Below are positions 26,644-35,956 of a DNA stretch of 64,000 bases, piece by piece. The notes below the pieces were generated by a model that saw only the letters and a list, made by a program, of their open reading frames with translations, did not search any database and was not told the DNA's origin. A program made the position numbers and the translations under genes. This DNA comes from Methanosarcina sp. MSH10X1 (lineage in GTDB: Archaea > Halobacteriota > Methanosarcinia > Methanosarcinales > Methanosarcinaceae): contig NZ_SCHL01000003.1 of the NCBI RefSeq assembly GCF_004099695.1, positions 62,001 through 126,000 on the forward strand, given 5' to 3'. How positions within the stretch are numbered: the stretch's first letter is position 1; every line of letters begins with the position of its first letter.

Positions 26644-26976
26644 ATGCCCAGAGAATTTACACGAAAGGATATTGAGATATTTAACAAGCTTGCTCCTGAA
26701 GCCGGAGGAAGATTGACATCCAGGGAAGCAGGGCATCAGTTTCCCTTTATTCTGCGCCCGGTCTCACACAAGTTCGCCGAATCGTCGGAAGATTTCAGGA
26801 AAAGGCTGGAGAAGCTGAGCCCTGATGAGCTTGATTACCTGGTAGGGCTTGCTCTGGAAGGAAAGGAAGACGTTCAGTCTCTGGACGAGGATTTTGAAGA
26901 GCTGGCTACAGTAGTTGCCGAAAAATTGTCTCCTGAGAGAGCAAAGCAGCTAAAGGACTTCGTGGGAGTTTTCTGA
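26644..26976 (+). CDS. Conserved hypothetical protein, 110 residues
   Basis: A soluble, charged, mostly helical protein (starts MPREFTRKDIEIFNKLAPEA; contains SPDELDYLVGLALEGKEDV). No named domain is recognised. It is 14 bases upstream of the endonuclease IV-like gene on the same strand, so the two are co-transcribed and may act together, perhaps as a small accessory subunit; that is inference. ATG 26644 has AAGTGAT upstream. Confidence 0.75.
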   Translation: MPREFTRKDIEIFNKLAPEAGGRLTSREAGHQFPFILRPVSHKFAESSEDFRKRLEKLSPDELDYLVGLALEGKEDVQSLDEDFEELATVVAEKLSPERAKQLKDFVGVF

Positions 26977-26990
26977 AAGGACAGCTGAAA

Positions 26991-27824
26991 ATGCCTCCAA
27001 AACATCTATTTTTCGGGACCGGGGGAATTCCGAGAAGCACAAAAGGAACAAGCAGCATCTCAGGCATCAAGAGGATCAGGGAACTTGGCCTTGACTGTAT
27101 GGAACTTGAATTCGTCCAGGGCGTACGCATGGGTGAAAAAGGGGCAAAAAACGTCCTGGAAACTGCAAAGAAAGAAGAAGTAGCCCTGAGCGTCCATGCC
27201 CCGTACTATATCAACCTGAATTCCTATGATGAAGAAAAATTAAAGGCAAGCCTTGAGAGGATCTACCAGGCTGCAAGGATAGGCAGCCTTTGCGGGGCCG
27301 AATCTATTGTGCTACACGCAGGTTTCTATCAGAAAAGCAGCAAAAAGCATACCTTTGAAAGCGTTTCGAAAGCCCTGAAAGCGATTACCGGACAGCTCAG
27401 GGAAGAAGGAATCCCTGCAATCCTGCGCCCTGAGACGATGGGCAAGCGCACTCAGTTTGGAACACTTGAAGAAGTGCTTGCTCTTAGTGCAGAGATTGAA
27501 GGAGTTATGCCCTGCCTTGATTTCTGCCACCTGCACGCACGAGAAGGAAAGGAAAATTCCCATCCCGAATTTACGGAAATTCTCTCCCAGATCGAGGAAA
27601 GCCTTGGAAAAGAAGGGCTTTCAAATATGCACATGCACGTCGCAGGAGTGGAATATGGCCTGAATGGGGAAAAAAAGCATTTGAATCTCAAGGAATCGGA
27701 TTTCAATTACCCCGACCTTATGCAAGCCTTAAAGGAATTCAGAACCAGAGGGAGCGTAATACTTGAAAGCCCTGTTCTTGAACAGGATGCACTTATGCTG
27801 AGGGAACTTTACGACAGGATATAA
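26991..27824 (+). CDS. Endonuclease IV-like TIM-barrel protein
   Basis: A 277-residue xylose-isomerase-like TIM barrel of the AP endonuclease family 2. The expected metal-ligand strands are visible: SVHAPYYINL, IVLHAGFY, LRPETMG, CLDFCHLHARE, MHMHVAGVEYG and VILESPVLEQDAL, giving the His/Glu/Asp set that binds zinc ions in Nfo. It probably incises abasic sites in base excision repair. The MPPKHLFFGTGGIP opening is the archaeal subgroup form, whose activity is less well proven than that of bacterial Nfo. Second gene of a pair with the 110-residue protein. Confidence 0.85.
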   Translation: MPPKHLFFGTGGIPRSTKGTSSISGIKRIRELGLDCMELEFVQGVRMGEKGAKNVLETAKKEEVALSVHAPYYINLNSYDEEKLKASLERIYQAARIGSLCGAESIVLHAGFYQKSSKKHTFESVSKALKAITGQLREEGIPAILRPETMGKRTQFGTLEEVLALSAEIEGVMPCLDFCHLHAREGKENSHPEFTEILSQIEESLGKEGLSNMHMHVAGVEYGLNGEKKHLNLKESDFNYPDLMQALKEFRTRGSVILESPVLEQDALMLRELYDRI

Positions 27825-28066
27825 TTTTAATTCCATGATCTAGTTATAAAATCTGCCTGGGGGCTCAAGATCAGGATGAAAAAAAGTATTTCTTACTTAG
27901 TATTTCTTACTTATTACTTAAACTCTTTGAAAAGCTTACTAAAAAGCTTACTTACTAAAAACTTAATATGTACTTGGTGTTGCAAGCACATATTATTCAA
28001 AACATTATTCAAGGTATTCAAGGAAAGATTCCGGGAAAATCAGGAAGGAAAAGCAATTTCCCTATC
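27825..28066. other. Spacer with short direct repeats
   Basis: Contains the 14-base tandem duplication AGTATTTCTTACTT (about 27886-27913) and several AGCTTACT echoes. A 65-codon plus-strand frame is low-complexity and not called. Confidence 0.5.
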
Positions 28067-28360
28067 TTATTGAATCCCACTCCAGCTATATTGCTTACCA
28101 CTATAGCGTTTTTCGCCCTCTGCTGCTTCCCCGTGCTTTTTCATAGCTAATTTTGCCTTGTATTTTATTAACAGGTAGACTCCAGCCAGGCCAACAAAAG
28201 TGTAGATCAGCCGCGAGATAAAAGATCTCTTTCCAAATATAGCCGCTACCAGATCAAAGTTCAGTAAACCTACAAAACCCCAGTTAAGAGCGCCTATTAT
28301 CGCTAGCAGCTTAGATGGGATGTATAGATTATCCGGCACATCGGGCATTTTATGATGCAT
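28067..28360 (-). CDS. DUF378 family membrane protein
   Basis: A 97-residue protein with two transmembrane segments and the DUF378 signature IGALNWGFVGLLNFDLVAAIFG, then SFISRLIYTFVGLAGVYLLI. The family (YuzA-like) is small, widespread and functionally uncharacterised. The Lys/Glu-rich C-terminus (KLAMKKHGEAAEGEKR) is probably cytoplasmic. I use ATG 28360, ten bases after GGGGAGG; a TTG nine bases earlier lies too close to that site. Confidence 0.85.
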   Translation of the reverse strand: MHHKMPDVPDNLYIPSKLLAIIGALNWGFVGLLNFDLVAAIFGKRSFISRLIYTFVGLAGVYLLIKYKAKLAMKKHGEAAEGEKRYSGKQYSWSGIQ

Positions 28361-28621
28361 CTTTGTCAAACCTCCCCACTGTAACAGAGCTTTATAAACG
28401 ACAGATCATTTTCCCGGAATGAAAACTCCAGGCTTCCGGATGATCCAGCGATTTGCTCTCGTAAATAGTGTTAGAGCTAAGAGATTATGAATCTATTCCC
28501 TAACCTTGCTATCTTGTATAAAAAATAAATGAATTTTCAGATTATACCCTCGATTTTAATATACTCAAAAGAGCTGTAGTGAAAGCTAAGAAAAGGGGAA
28601 AAAAGGAAAAAGGAGGAGAGA

Positions 28622-29983
28622 TTATATCTTTAGCGTTTCAGGGCTGTTCCCACTCTCTTCGAGCCAGGGGCAACCTTCTTCCCTGTTAACAACTCCGACC
28701 GTAAATTCTATCCCGCTTTTTTCCACGTATTCCTTTATCCTTTTAAGGGCATGGTCCACCATCCCGCCGGCTGTAAGGATAAGGCAGCGTTTTCCGCAGA
28801 GCGCCATCAGGATGGATTTGTCTATAACGCCTGAGGTAACGTCCAATCGGACTCCGTCCTGCTCGGCAAGGATTTTACTTTTCTTGCCCATAGCCCCGAC
28901 AAAGACAATTTCCCCTTCCTTAATGATTTGCTTTATTTCAGGCAGGGAATAGCTGTCAGTGTCATAAAGCAGGACTCCTCCGGCTTTAATTCCTTTACGT
29001 TTTAACTCAACAATAGCCCTTCCGTCCGAATGAATATGCAGCACAGTGGCGTTAATTGCCTCGTAAGGCGACTGGGTTGCATATTCCCCGTACATGACCC
29101 CAAGGTTCAGGTTATCCCCCTCTCTTACGCCAGGGGGAACTTCAACCCACATCAGGTCAAGAGGTTTTAAGGTATTGACAAGCTCAGGTATGGTTTTGGG
29201 GGAATTTCTACCGTACGCAAGCCCTCTTCTCTCGATTTCATGGTAAATTTCAAGGGTGGTGGGCTGTCTGAGCCCGGCTTTTTTAAGAAGTTCGGGATCT
29301 TTGAAAACCTCTGCCGGCGTGCCCTGGCCTATGATCTTGCTGTTCGACAGGAGGAACACATAGTCAGACCATCGGTATGCCAGGTCCACATCATGCGTTG
29401 AGATAATGATAGTGCTCCCGAAGTGGTTAAATTCATTGATCAGATCCATTATTTCGTCTGCCCCTACAGGATCGAGATTCGAGAGCGGCTCATCAAGGAT
29501 AATCACTTCGGGTTCCATTGCCATAATTCCGGCAATTGCAACCCTTTTTTTCTGCCCTCCGCTGAGATGGTGGGGGGGCTTGTCCTTAATCCGTGAAAGT
29601 CCAACCTGCTCAAGGGCAAGCTGAACGCAAGTATCGACCCTCTCTTTCGAATAACCGAGATTTGAAGGCCCGAAAGCTACATCCTGGAATACCGTGGGCG
29701 CAAAAATCTGGTCATCGGAATTCTGAAAGACTATCCCTATAGATCTCCGGATTTCACGGAGGGATTTTGAATCGTACTCCAAAGGAACGCCGTGGAAAAG
29801 AACTTCCCCCTGGCTCGGCTTAAGGGTCCCGTTAAGAAGCAGGAAAAGGGTGGACTTACCGGAGCCGTTCTGCCCTACAAAGGCAATTTTCTTTCCTTTC
29901 ATGATTTCAATATTCAGATCCTGAACAGCCACGGTTCCGTCAGGATAAGCGTACTTAAGGCCCCTGGTCTCAAGAATAATCAT
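28622..29983 (-). CDS. cbiO: Cobalt ECF transporter ATPase with C-terminal extension
   Basis: A 453-residue protein. The first 280 residues are a CbiO/EcfA-type ABC ATPase: Walker [10 protein letters not shown] near 36-44, Q-loop [15 protein letters not shown], signature [11 protein letters not shown], Walker [14 protein letters not shown] and the switch His in STHDVD. The last 170 residues are an added domain (for example [15 protein letters not shown] and [21 protein letters not shown]) absent from ordinary CbiO. It is the last gene of cbiM-cbiN-cbiQ-cbiO and powers cobalt uptake, needed for the corrinoids of methyl transfer in methanogenesis. Confidence 0.95.
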   Translation of the reverse strand: MIILETRGLKYAYPDGTVAVQDLNIEIMKGKKIAFVGQNGSGKSTLFLLLNGTLKPSQGEVLFHGVPLEYDSKSLREIRRSIGIVFQNSDDQIFAPTVFQDVAFGPSNLGYSKERVDTCVQLALEQVGLSRIKDKPPHHLSGGQKKRVAIAGIMAMEPEVIILDEPLSNLDPVGADEIMDLINEFNHFGSTIIISTHDVDLAYRWSDYVFLLSNSKIIGQGTPAEVFKDPELLKKAGLRQPTTLEIYHEIERRGLAYGRNSPKTIPELVNTLKPLDLMWVEVPPGVREGDNLNLGVMYGEYATQSPYEAINATVLHIHSDGRAIVELKRKGIKAGGVLLYDTDSYSLPEIKQIIKEGEIVFVGAMGKKSKILAEQDGVRLDVTSGVIDKSILMALCGKRCLILTAGGMVDHALKRIKEYVEKSGIEFTVGVVNREEGCPWLEESGNSPETLKI

Positions 29984-29994
29984 AAACTTTTACC

Positions 29995-30777
29995 TCAGAC
30001 AATAGATGCGTTTTTTGTTAGATAAAGAAGTGCGAGAGTCAGGAGAAAATAGGCTGAAGTAAGGAGCAGTTCAGGTGCCCCTACAGGCCTGTGCACTTCG
30101 AAAAGTGCCATTTTCCCATCATAACATCTTGAATTCATGGCAAGGAAGAGTTTGTCTCCCTGTTCCCAGGAGCGGACGAAAAGGGTGCTCCCAAGCATGC
30201 CCAGGGAGCGGATAGACCGCCTGAAACTCGAGTATCCCAGCCTTACGGTCTGGGCATACCTTATGGAGAGAGCCATGTCAAGGAAGACGAAGATGTAGCG
30301 GTAAATCAACATGGAGAGCTCTATAAAGGACTCTGGAAGCCTGGAAGCTTTAAGTACCGCAAAGAGCTCGATCATCGGGGTTGTCAGCGCCAGGAAGTAA
30401 AGGCAGCACATCCCGCTTACTGATCTCGCAAGTACCAGCAGCGCAAGCTCAAACCCATCTGCCCTTACATCGAGAGGATAACCCAGGAGTTCGAAAGACA
30501 GAATTTCAGGTCCCGAGCCTGAAAAAAAGGCTATTATAAAAACCCCGACAGCCGCAAAACTCAGGGGAGCCAGCAGAAGTTTTACATAAAGCGAAAGGGG
30601 AGCTTTGCCAAAAGTAACGGTTGCAAAGCTCATGCAGAAAGCTATGAAAAAAGGAGGGATAGGAGACCTCGAAGAGACTCCTGCAAGCAAACCGAATAGC
30701 ACTATTGCCAGTTTCAGCCAGTTGTTTCGGTGCCTGAGAGGGCTCATAAGGGCATAGTCGTCAAGGATATTGGTCAT
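29995..30777 (-). CDS. cbiQ: Cobalt ECF transporter membrane subunit
   Basis: A 260-residue T component with five or six transmembrane segments. The coupling-helix motif typical of CbiQ/EcfT is around SIRSLGMLGSTLFVRSWEQGDKLFLAMNSRCY, containing the conserved Ala/Ser-Arg-Gly-type helix ends that contact the ATPase. It ends 11 bases before cbiO. Start ATG 30777 (MTNILDDYALMSPLRHRNNW), with the substrate-capture partners CbiM/CbiN upstream. Confidence 0.93.
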   Translation of the reverse strand: MTNILDDYALMSPLRHRNNWLKLAIVLFGLLAGVSSRSPIPPFFIAFCMSFATVTFGKAPLSLYVKLLLAPLSFAAVGVFIIAFFSGSGPEILSFELLGYPLDVRADGFELALLVLARSVSGMCCLYFLALTTPMIELFAVLKASRLPESFIELSMLIYRYIFVFLDMALSIRYAQTVRLGYSSFRRSIRSLGMLGSTLFVRSWEQGDKLFLAMNSRCYDGKMALFEVHRPVGAPELLLTSAYFLLTLALLYLTKNASIV

Positions 30778-30895
30778 ATTGAAAACCCGCAGAAAGGTAG
30801 ATGAAACCTGAAAATTAAAGGTTAAAAATAAAAGGCAAAAGATAAAAACCTTCCTACCTGAGAAGAAGGAAACATAGAGAAAGAATAAAAAGAGG

Positions 30896-31237
30896 TTACA
30901 GGGACTGGCTATCCCCTTCGGACTTGTTTATTCCTTTGCGGGCAAGGTCGTTTTCGTATCTCTTTTTGGCCCTGTAATACCCGAGGAAATATCCCAGGAC
31001 ACCTGCACCTATAGCAGCCTGAAGCCCAAAGAGGAGGCTTTCGATTTCGCTGCTTGGAGGCTCCCAGAGGGGTTCTGCTACAGGCTCATAAGTTCCGCCG
31101 GTAGCTTCTTTTATTGCGTCTTCAGCCTGCCCGTCAGCTCCCATATATTCTGCATCTGTTGTCGAAGACATGTAGATAAACTGGATTGCAAAAATCAGGA
31201 CTATGGCAAGCACAATGATTTCCAGTTTTTTGCTCAT
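30896..31237 (-). CDS. cbiN: Cobalt transporter accessory subunit
   Basis: A 113-residue protein with an N-terminal and a second transmembrane helix separated by an extracytoplasmic loop (YMGADGQAEDAIKEATGGTYEPVAEPLWEPP), the usual CbiN architecture. CbiN is needed for metal loading into CbiM. Its start codon overlaps the cbiM stop by four bases, so they are translationally coupled. The cytoplasmic tail RAKKRYENDLARKG is charged. Confidence 0.9.
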   Translation of the reverse strand: MSKKLEIIVLAIVLIFAIQFIYMSSTTDAEYMGADGQAEDAIKEATGGTYEPVAEPLWEPPSSEIESLLFGLQAAIGAGVLGYFLGYYRAKKRYENDLARKGINKSEGDSQSL

Positions 31238-31941
31238 GCGGAGCTCCCTCTAAGTTTTCTAACAACTGCAGCTTCAATTACTTTCATTTCTACAAGAATA
31301 TCACTCTTGACATTAACCACATACTTGAAGAGCAGAGCACTGACCGCGCCTTCCATAATTGCCAGAGGCAGCTGCGTTAGCCCAAAGATAGCCCCGAACA
31401 CCTTAAGCTGAGCCAGAAATCCTTCAAAGGTAAGGATTCCTCCCTGAGGATAAGCAAGAGCAAGCTGTGTGGAAGTTACACCATAAGTTACCCAGTCTCC
31501 AATAGCTGTAGCAAGGAAGACAACGAAATAAAAATTAATTCTGGCTTTCATTCCTGCTTTGTAAACAATATATGCTGCCAGAGGGCCTGCTATACCCATG
31601 GAAAATACATTTGCTCCAAGGGTTGTCAGCCCGCCGTGGGCAAGGAAAAGAGCCTGGTACAGAAGCACTATTGTCCCGAGCACTGCAGAAATCGCCGGCC
31701 CGAACATGATTGCTGCAATCCCGGTCCCGGTCGGGTGAGAGCAACTTCCGCTAACAGAAGGCAATTTGAGGGCAGAGAGCACGAAAATAAATGCACCTGC
31801 AACAGCCAGGAGAGGCAGTATTTCACGTTTTTCACTTACCAGCCTGTTCATTTTATAAATCCCGTACAGTATCACCGGTATGGATACTGCAAACCATAAC
31901 TGCCACCAGGGGGTGTCTAAAAAACCTTCCATTATATGCAT
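31234..31941 (-). CDS. cbiM: Cobalt ECF transporter substrate-capture subunit
   Basis: A 235-residue S component with about seven transmembrane segments. The N-terminal MHIMEGFLD matters: in CbiM the N-terminus folds into the core and His2 is a metal ligand, so the start at 31941 is well fixed. The further conserved region SGSCSHPTGTGIAAIMFGP holds another ligand His. GGTGATC lies just upstream as ribosome-binding site. First gene of the cbiMNQO operon. Confidence 0.95.
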   Translation of the reverse strand: MHIMEGFLDTPWWQLWFAVSIPVILYGIYKMNRLVSEKREILPLLAVAGAFIFVLSALKLPSVSGSCSHPTGTGIAAIMFGPAISAVLGTIVLLYQALFLAHGGLTTLGANVFSMGIAGPLAAYIVYKAGMKARINFYFVVFLATAIGDWVTYGVTSTQLALAYPQGGILTFEGFLAQLKVFGAIFGLTQLPLAIMEGAVSALLFKYVVNVKSDILVEMKVIEAAVVRKLRGSSA

Positions 31942-32628
31942 AGGATCACCATGGGGATATCAAGTAAACATTAGTGGGCTTAAGGCAAGTTAAATTGAGT
32001 TCATTTATAGATAAAGGTTACGGTGAGGCAGAAGCGAGTGCGTGAGAGCGAATCAAATTAATTAAAAGGTAATAATATTCTTAGAATGAAGGAAGTATAG
32101 AGTAGAACAAGTAAACTTGAATCAATACTGGGCATAAACCAGGCAGATAATTATATCCAATATATAATAATATTATAAAAAAGGCAATCAAACGGATTTA
32201 ACATCTGGAAGAAACCGGAATTTACAGGGAAACTAAATATTACTATTTAAAGGACAGGCTACACCCAAATATGAAAAGCTAAATTGTGTAGAATCGATAA
32301 AAAGGGAAGAAAAAAGAAAAGGGAAAAAAATAGAAAAATGGAGGTTATAATCAAATACAGTTTCCGTTTTAAAACCCTGGAAGACGGGCAAGAAAAAAAC
32401 AAATTAAAGCAATGTAGATCAACTAAATTTGCTTTAGTAACTTACTATTGTACTTTGTATTACATAAATATATCTATTTTTTCCGTACAAAAAATAATTT
32501 TGGAAAGATCGTTCAGAAATGTAAGTAATAACAGAAAAAGAAACTAAACGTCAGGAAAAATTTGAGTAAATTATGTGAATTGGCTAAATTAAAAGACAAT
32601 TTATTCAACTTATCTTGAGAAGCTTAAA
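31942..32628. other. Intergenic region upstream of cbiM
   Basis: About 690 AT-rich bases. I looked for a cobalamin riboswitch (B12 box) on the minus strand and did not find one. A very AT-rich patch at 32150-32177 and GTGAGGCAGAAGCGAGTGCGTGAG near 32020 are the only features. An 87-codon Lys-rich plus frame at 32284 is not convincing. Confidence 0.5.
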
Positions 32629-33084
32629 TTAACCACTAAAAAAAGCTGTCAGATACGCAACTGCAAAATAACGCCCGAACTTTCCAAGGAAAACCAGAAC
32701 CGAAAAATAACGGAAAGGGAGCTGCATAAGCCCGGCAGCCATGGTAATTACATCTCCTATGCCTGGAACCCAGGTGAAAAGCAGGGTGTAAACGCCATAT
32801 CTATTAAAGAGCCTTTCACTTTTCTCAAGCTGCTCAGGAGAGGGAGAAAGGTATTTTTCAAGTACCGGACGCCCTTTTAGCCCGAGATAGTATGTTGTGC
32901 AGGACCCGAGAAAATTGCCCAACGTCGCCACCATAACAACAGAATAAGGATTGAAACCCTGGTAAATGAGAGCTATTATCAGCGCTTCCGACCCTAAAGG
33001 CAAAACCGTGGAAGCCAGAAAGCTCAGGACAAAGAGATTAAGATAGCCGTAATCGGCAAGAAAGGAAGTAAGGGCTTCAAGCAT
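32629..33084 (-). CDS. YqaA/DedA-type membrane protein
   Basis: A 151-residue protein of the VTT/SNARE-associated (DedA) superfamily, YqaA branch. It has FLASTVLPLGSEALIIALIYQG, the amphipathic reentrant region GNFLGSCTTYYLGLKG, then LFTWVPGIGDVITMAAGLMQLPF and a last helix. DedA-type proteins act in lipid (undecaprenyl- or polyprenyl-phosphate) flipping and membrane homeostasis; this one's substrate is unknown. I prefer ATG 33084 over a TTG 12 bases upstream. Confidence 0.85.
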   Translation of the reverse strand: MLEALTSFLADYGYLNLFVLSFLASTVLPLGSEALIIALIYQGFNPYSVVMVATLGNFLGSCTTYYLGLKGRPVLEKYLSPSPEQLEKSERLFNRYGVYTLLFTWVPGIGDVITMAAGLMQLPFRYFSVLVFLGKFGRYFAVAYLTAFFSG

Positions 33085-33239
33085 TATACTCAACAATCGT
33101 AGTACGGTATTTTAAGCTGTCGTCTCAGGCAATAATCGCACGAGATACCGGTAGAAATTGCTGGTTAAAGCAAAGAGGAAGTTCAGTCAGGATAGCGACA
33201 GAATAACGGCAAAGTGACGTAAAAAAGAATTGGAGAGCC

Positions 33240-33261
33240 GGAAGTCCCGAATTGGGATTCC
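33240..33261 (-). terminator. Hairpin after the S-layer-type gene
   Basis: GGAA-G-TCCC-GAATT-GGGA-TTCC is an inverted repeat 110 bases past the stop codon of the leftward S-layer-type gene, with a T-rich run about 20 bases further on the minus strand. Likely terminator or processing site. Confidence 0.4.
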
Positions 33262-33370
33262 AGCTCATGCGCCGTACAGGCACTGAAACTGTATTAAAGC
33301 CCTTTTTTCATGTTCTGGTATGAGCCAGTACGCTTTAACACCAGAGCCAGAAGCGCATATCAGTTTTGAA

Positions 33371-35956
33371 TCAGTTTCTCCTTTTCCGGAGGATAACAAA
33401 TGCTGCGGCGAGTACTCCAAGTGTGGCCATCCCGCTGAAGAAGGGAGCTTCTTCAGTTACCTCATAACTTTCACTCAGACCCCCTACCTCAACTGTATAT
33501 GTTCCTGGCTCGTCCTCGGTATGTGAGAATTCGACTGCGGTGCTCTCACCCGGACCAAGGCTTATATTTTCGGAATCAACCGGTTCGTTATTAACCAGTA
33601 AATCCACTCTGGATTCTCCTGCCGCATTTCCGGTATTCGTGGCATCCGCTCTTATGCTTACCGCAGTTCCTGCCTCAATTGAAGCAGGTTCTATTGTGAG
33701 GTTCGAGAAAGTAAACTCCGCTACGTTTTCTATCACCTCAATTACGGTTTCCCCTTCTTCATAACCTTCTTTTGTAGCATTTACCGTATATGTGCCCGGA
33801 GCAGTAACCCAATGTGACACGGTACCGTTTGCGTTAGTCTTTTCGTCAATTCTCTGTCCGCCGAAGAATATATCCGCCCCGGCAACAGGCTGGTTTTCTA
33901 CGGAATCGGTAACCGTTATGCTGATCTGGTCTCCTTCCCGTACAGTTTCAGGCGAGACTGCAACCAGAAGCTTCAGGACCCCTTCCGAAACAACATCAAT
34001 ACTCTTACTTCCGGAAACATAACCTTCCCGGCTTGCAGTTACAGTGAAGCTGCCTTCGCTGCTCGGTGTGAAAGTCAGGTTACCGTCATCGCCGGTAGTG
34101 CCTATGCTGTTGTTTCCAACAAAGACTTCAACGTCGCCGACAGAAACATTTCTCGCGGTTACCGTGATATTAGCCTGTCTTCCTACCTCAAGGACATCAG
34201 GCATTTCGATATTCAGTTGTTCGCCTTCCCCGGTTTCGATTTCAACAAAGGGATAAAAGCGCAGGACTGAAGCATCGGCAACCCTGAATTTGACATTGCC
34301 CATCAGGTCAACAACATCATCTCTTGAAAGGGAGATTGAGTCCTCGTTTCTCATTGTAATGCCGGAATCGGAAATTGAGCTGATCTCCATCTCACCGAAA
34401 AGATCTCCCTCGGAAATTTCTATATAATCGTCCGAGATCTGGAAGATGCCCTCCACAAATACGGCATCTGTCTCGCGGGAACGGAAGACCGTACTTACAT
34501 GGACTGCAATGACCGGGACATCTTCAGCGCCTCCGATATCGGCTTCATACACATAGTCTCCGTTTGAGGGAATTATTCCCGAATCCAGCTGTTCTCCGTT
34601 CCTGTAAAGCTCAAAGAGTATTCTTTCCCCGTTAACATCGACCTCGGCTGCCCTGAGAGAGTAGCCATTCTCAAGGGCTAGAGAGGAGCCTGTGAAAAGG
34701 GACTTTTTATCGTCATCATCAATAAGGACTTTTGAAAGGACATTGTCCGAAAGCACACTTACACCATTCGAGTTGCCAAGAGTGTCTTCAGGATATCCTG
34801 CAAAATACTGTTCTGCCATGAAGCCGACAACCTCATAGCTCCCCCAGTCATTATGCTCGAATTCAACACGTGCCGGCCTTGTAGAATACACGAGGGCTTC
34901 ATCATCAATTGTCCTGCCATCGAGCTCTTCAATAACAAGGCTTTCAGTTGAGACATTTTCGTCGATATTATAATAGAAACCTTCGAAGTTAAAAGGCGTC
35001 CATACCGTGGTATCAAACCTATCATCGTGTACGGTTCCCCTTAACTCATAGGTTCCGGGCTCGGAGGTTTCGACTATAGGAGCAAAACGAAGCTCACTGG
35101 CATCAGCAACTACAAAACTCAGCTTACCCATGATATCGATAGTGTCGCCCCTGCCAAGCGAGATAGAATCGCTATTCCTCATTCTTATGCCCGAGCTAGA
35201 AGTAGAACTTACCTCCATTTCTCCGAATTCATCCCCGTTCTGGATTTGCACGTACTGGTCCGATATCTGGAAAATCCCTTCCACAAAAACTGCATTGGTC
35301 TCTCTACCGCTGAAAATCTGGTCGAAATGGACTGCAATCAGCGGCACATCTTCAGCATCCTCGAGGTCGGCCGTGTACACATAGTCATTATTGGAGGAGA
35401 GGAAAGCGTCATCAATTATGTTGCCGTCCTTTTCAAGCTGTACCCAGACGGTATCTCCGTTTATATCAACCTCAACTATGTTCAGGGAATACCCTTCCTC
35501 AAGAATGAGAGAAGAGCCCGTATATAGCGATCTCCTATCATCGTTATCGGTCAGAACCTTTGAAAGCTGCCCGTCCGAGATAACGCTGATCTCGTCATCT
35601 GCAAAGCTTGAGTTTTCATTGTATCCTGCAAAGTAGCGCTCAGCCATAAACCCGATAACTTCATAAGAACCCCAATCAGTATACTCAAAAGCCGTTTGTA
35701 TGGGTACTGTTTCATACCGCAGGTTGTTCTCTTCAATTGACCGGCTGCCCTCACTAAGCTGGACTGTCAGATTCTCGGAGCCTTCTCCGGTGTCCAGATC
35801 ATAATAAAAGCCCGAATAGGTTTGAGGCGTCCAGGTGTAGGTAAGGTTCTGGTTTGTATTTTCGTCCCAGATACGGTTGCCTGTCGAATCCGAAACCTGA
35901 GCAGCCGCATTTACAGGCAGCAGCCCGAGCACCAGAAATAAGCATAAAATCTTCAT
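33371..35956 (-). CDS. S-layer-type protein with two DUF1608 domains
   Basis: About 861 residues, exported (signal MKILCLFLVLGLLPVNAAAQ). Two homologous domains follow, roughly residues 30-290 and 300-570, each with GFYYDLD/GFYYNID, YEVIGFMAE, YFAGY and KVLTDNDDRRSLYTGSSL-type blocks. This is the Methanosarcina S-layer duplication domain (DUF1608), which forms the sheath of M. acetivorans and M. mazei. Then come two Ig-like segments with VTASREGYVSG and VNATKEGYEEG, a CARDB-like adhesion domain, and a C-terminal membrane anchor PFFSGMATLGVLAAAFVILRKRRN resembling PGF-CTERM anchors. The major S-layer protein usually has only the duplicated domain, so this may be a minor or accessory one. ATG 35956 is preferred; TTG 35974 is in frame. 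Confidence 0.9.
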   Translation of the reverse strand: MKILCLFLVLGLLPVNAAAQVSDSTGNRIWDENTNQNLTYTWTPQTYSGFYYDLDTGEGSENLTVQLSEGSRSIEENNLRYETVPIQTAFEYTDWGSYEVIGFMAERYFAGYNENSSFADDEISVISDGQLSKVLTDNDDRRSLYTGSSLILEEGYSLNIVEVDINGDTVWVQLEKDGNIIDDAFLSSNNDYVYTADLEDAEDVPLIAVHFDQIFSGRETNAVFVEGIFQISDQYVQIQNGDEFGEMEVSSTSSSGIRMRNSDSISLGRGDTIDIMGKLSFVVADASELRFAPIVETSEPGTYELRGTVHDDRFDTTVWTPFNFEGFYYNIDENVSTESLVIEELDGRTIDDEALVYSTRPARVEFEHNDWGSYEVVGFMAEQYFAGYPEDTLGNSNGVSVLSDNVLSKVLIDDDDKKSLFTGSSLALENGYSLRAAEVDVNGERILFELYRNGEQLDSGIIPSNGDYVYEADIGGAEDVPVIAVHVSTVFRSRETDAVFVEGIFQISDDYIEISEGDLFGEMEISSISDSGITMRNEDSISLSRDDVVDLMGNVKFRVADASVLRFYPFVEIETGEGEQLNIEMPDVLEVGRQANITVTARNVSVGDVEVFVGNNSIGTTGDDGNLTFTPSSEGSFTVTASREGYVSGSKSIDVVSEGVLKLLVAVSPETVREGDQISITVTDSVENQPVAGADIFFGGQRIDEKTNANGTVSHWVTAPGTYTVNATKEGYEEGETVIEVIENVAEFTFSNLTIEPASIEAGTAVSIRADATNTGNAAGESRVDLLVNNEPVDSENISLGPGESTAVEFSHTEDEPGTYTVEVGGLSESYEVTEEAPFFSGMATLGVLAAAFVILRKRRN

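Noticed and set aside
31942-32300. Possible cobalamin riboswitch upstream of cbiM
   Set aside because: No B12 box or its expected flanking helices on the minus strand.
32284-32547. 87-codon Lys-rich plus frame
   Set aside because: Composition reflects A-rich DNA; no ribosome-binding site or conserved motif.
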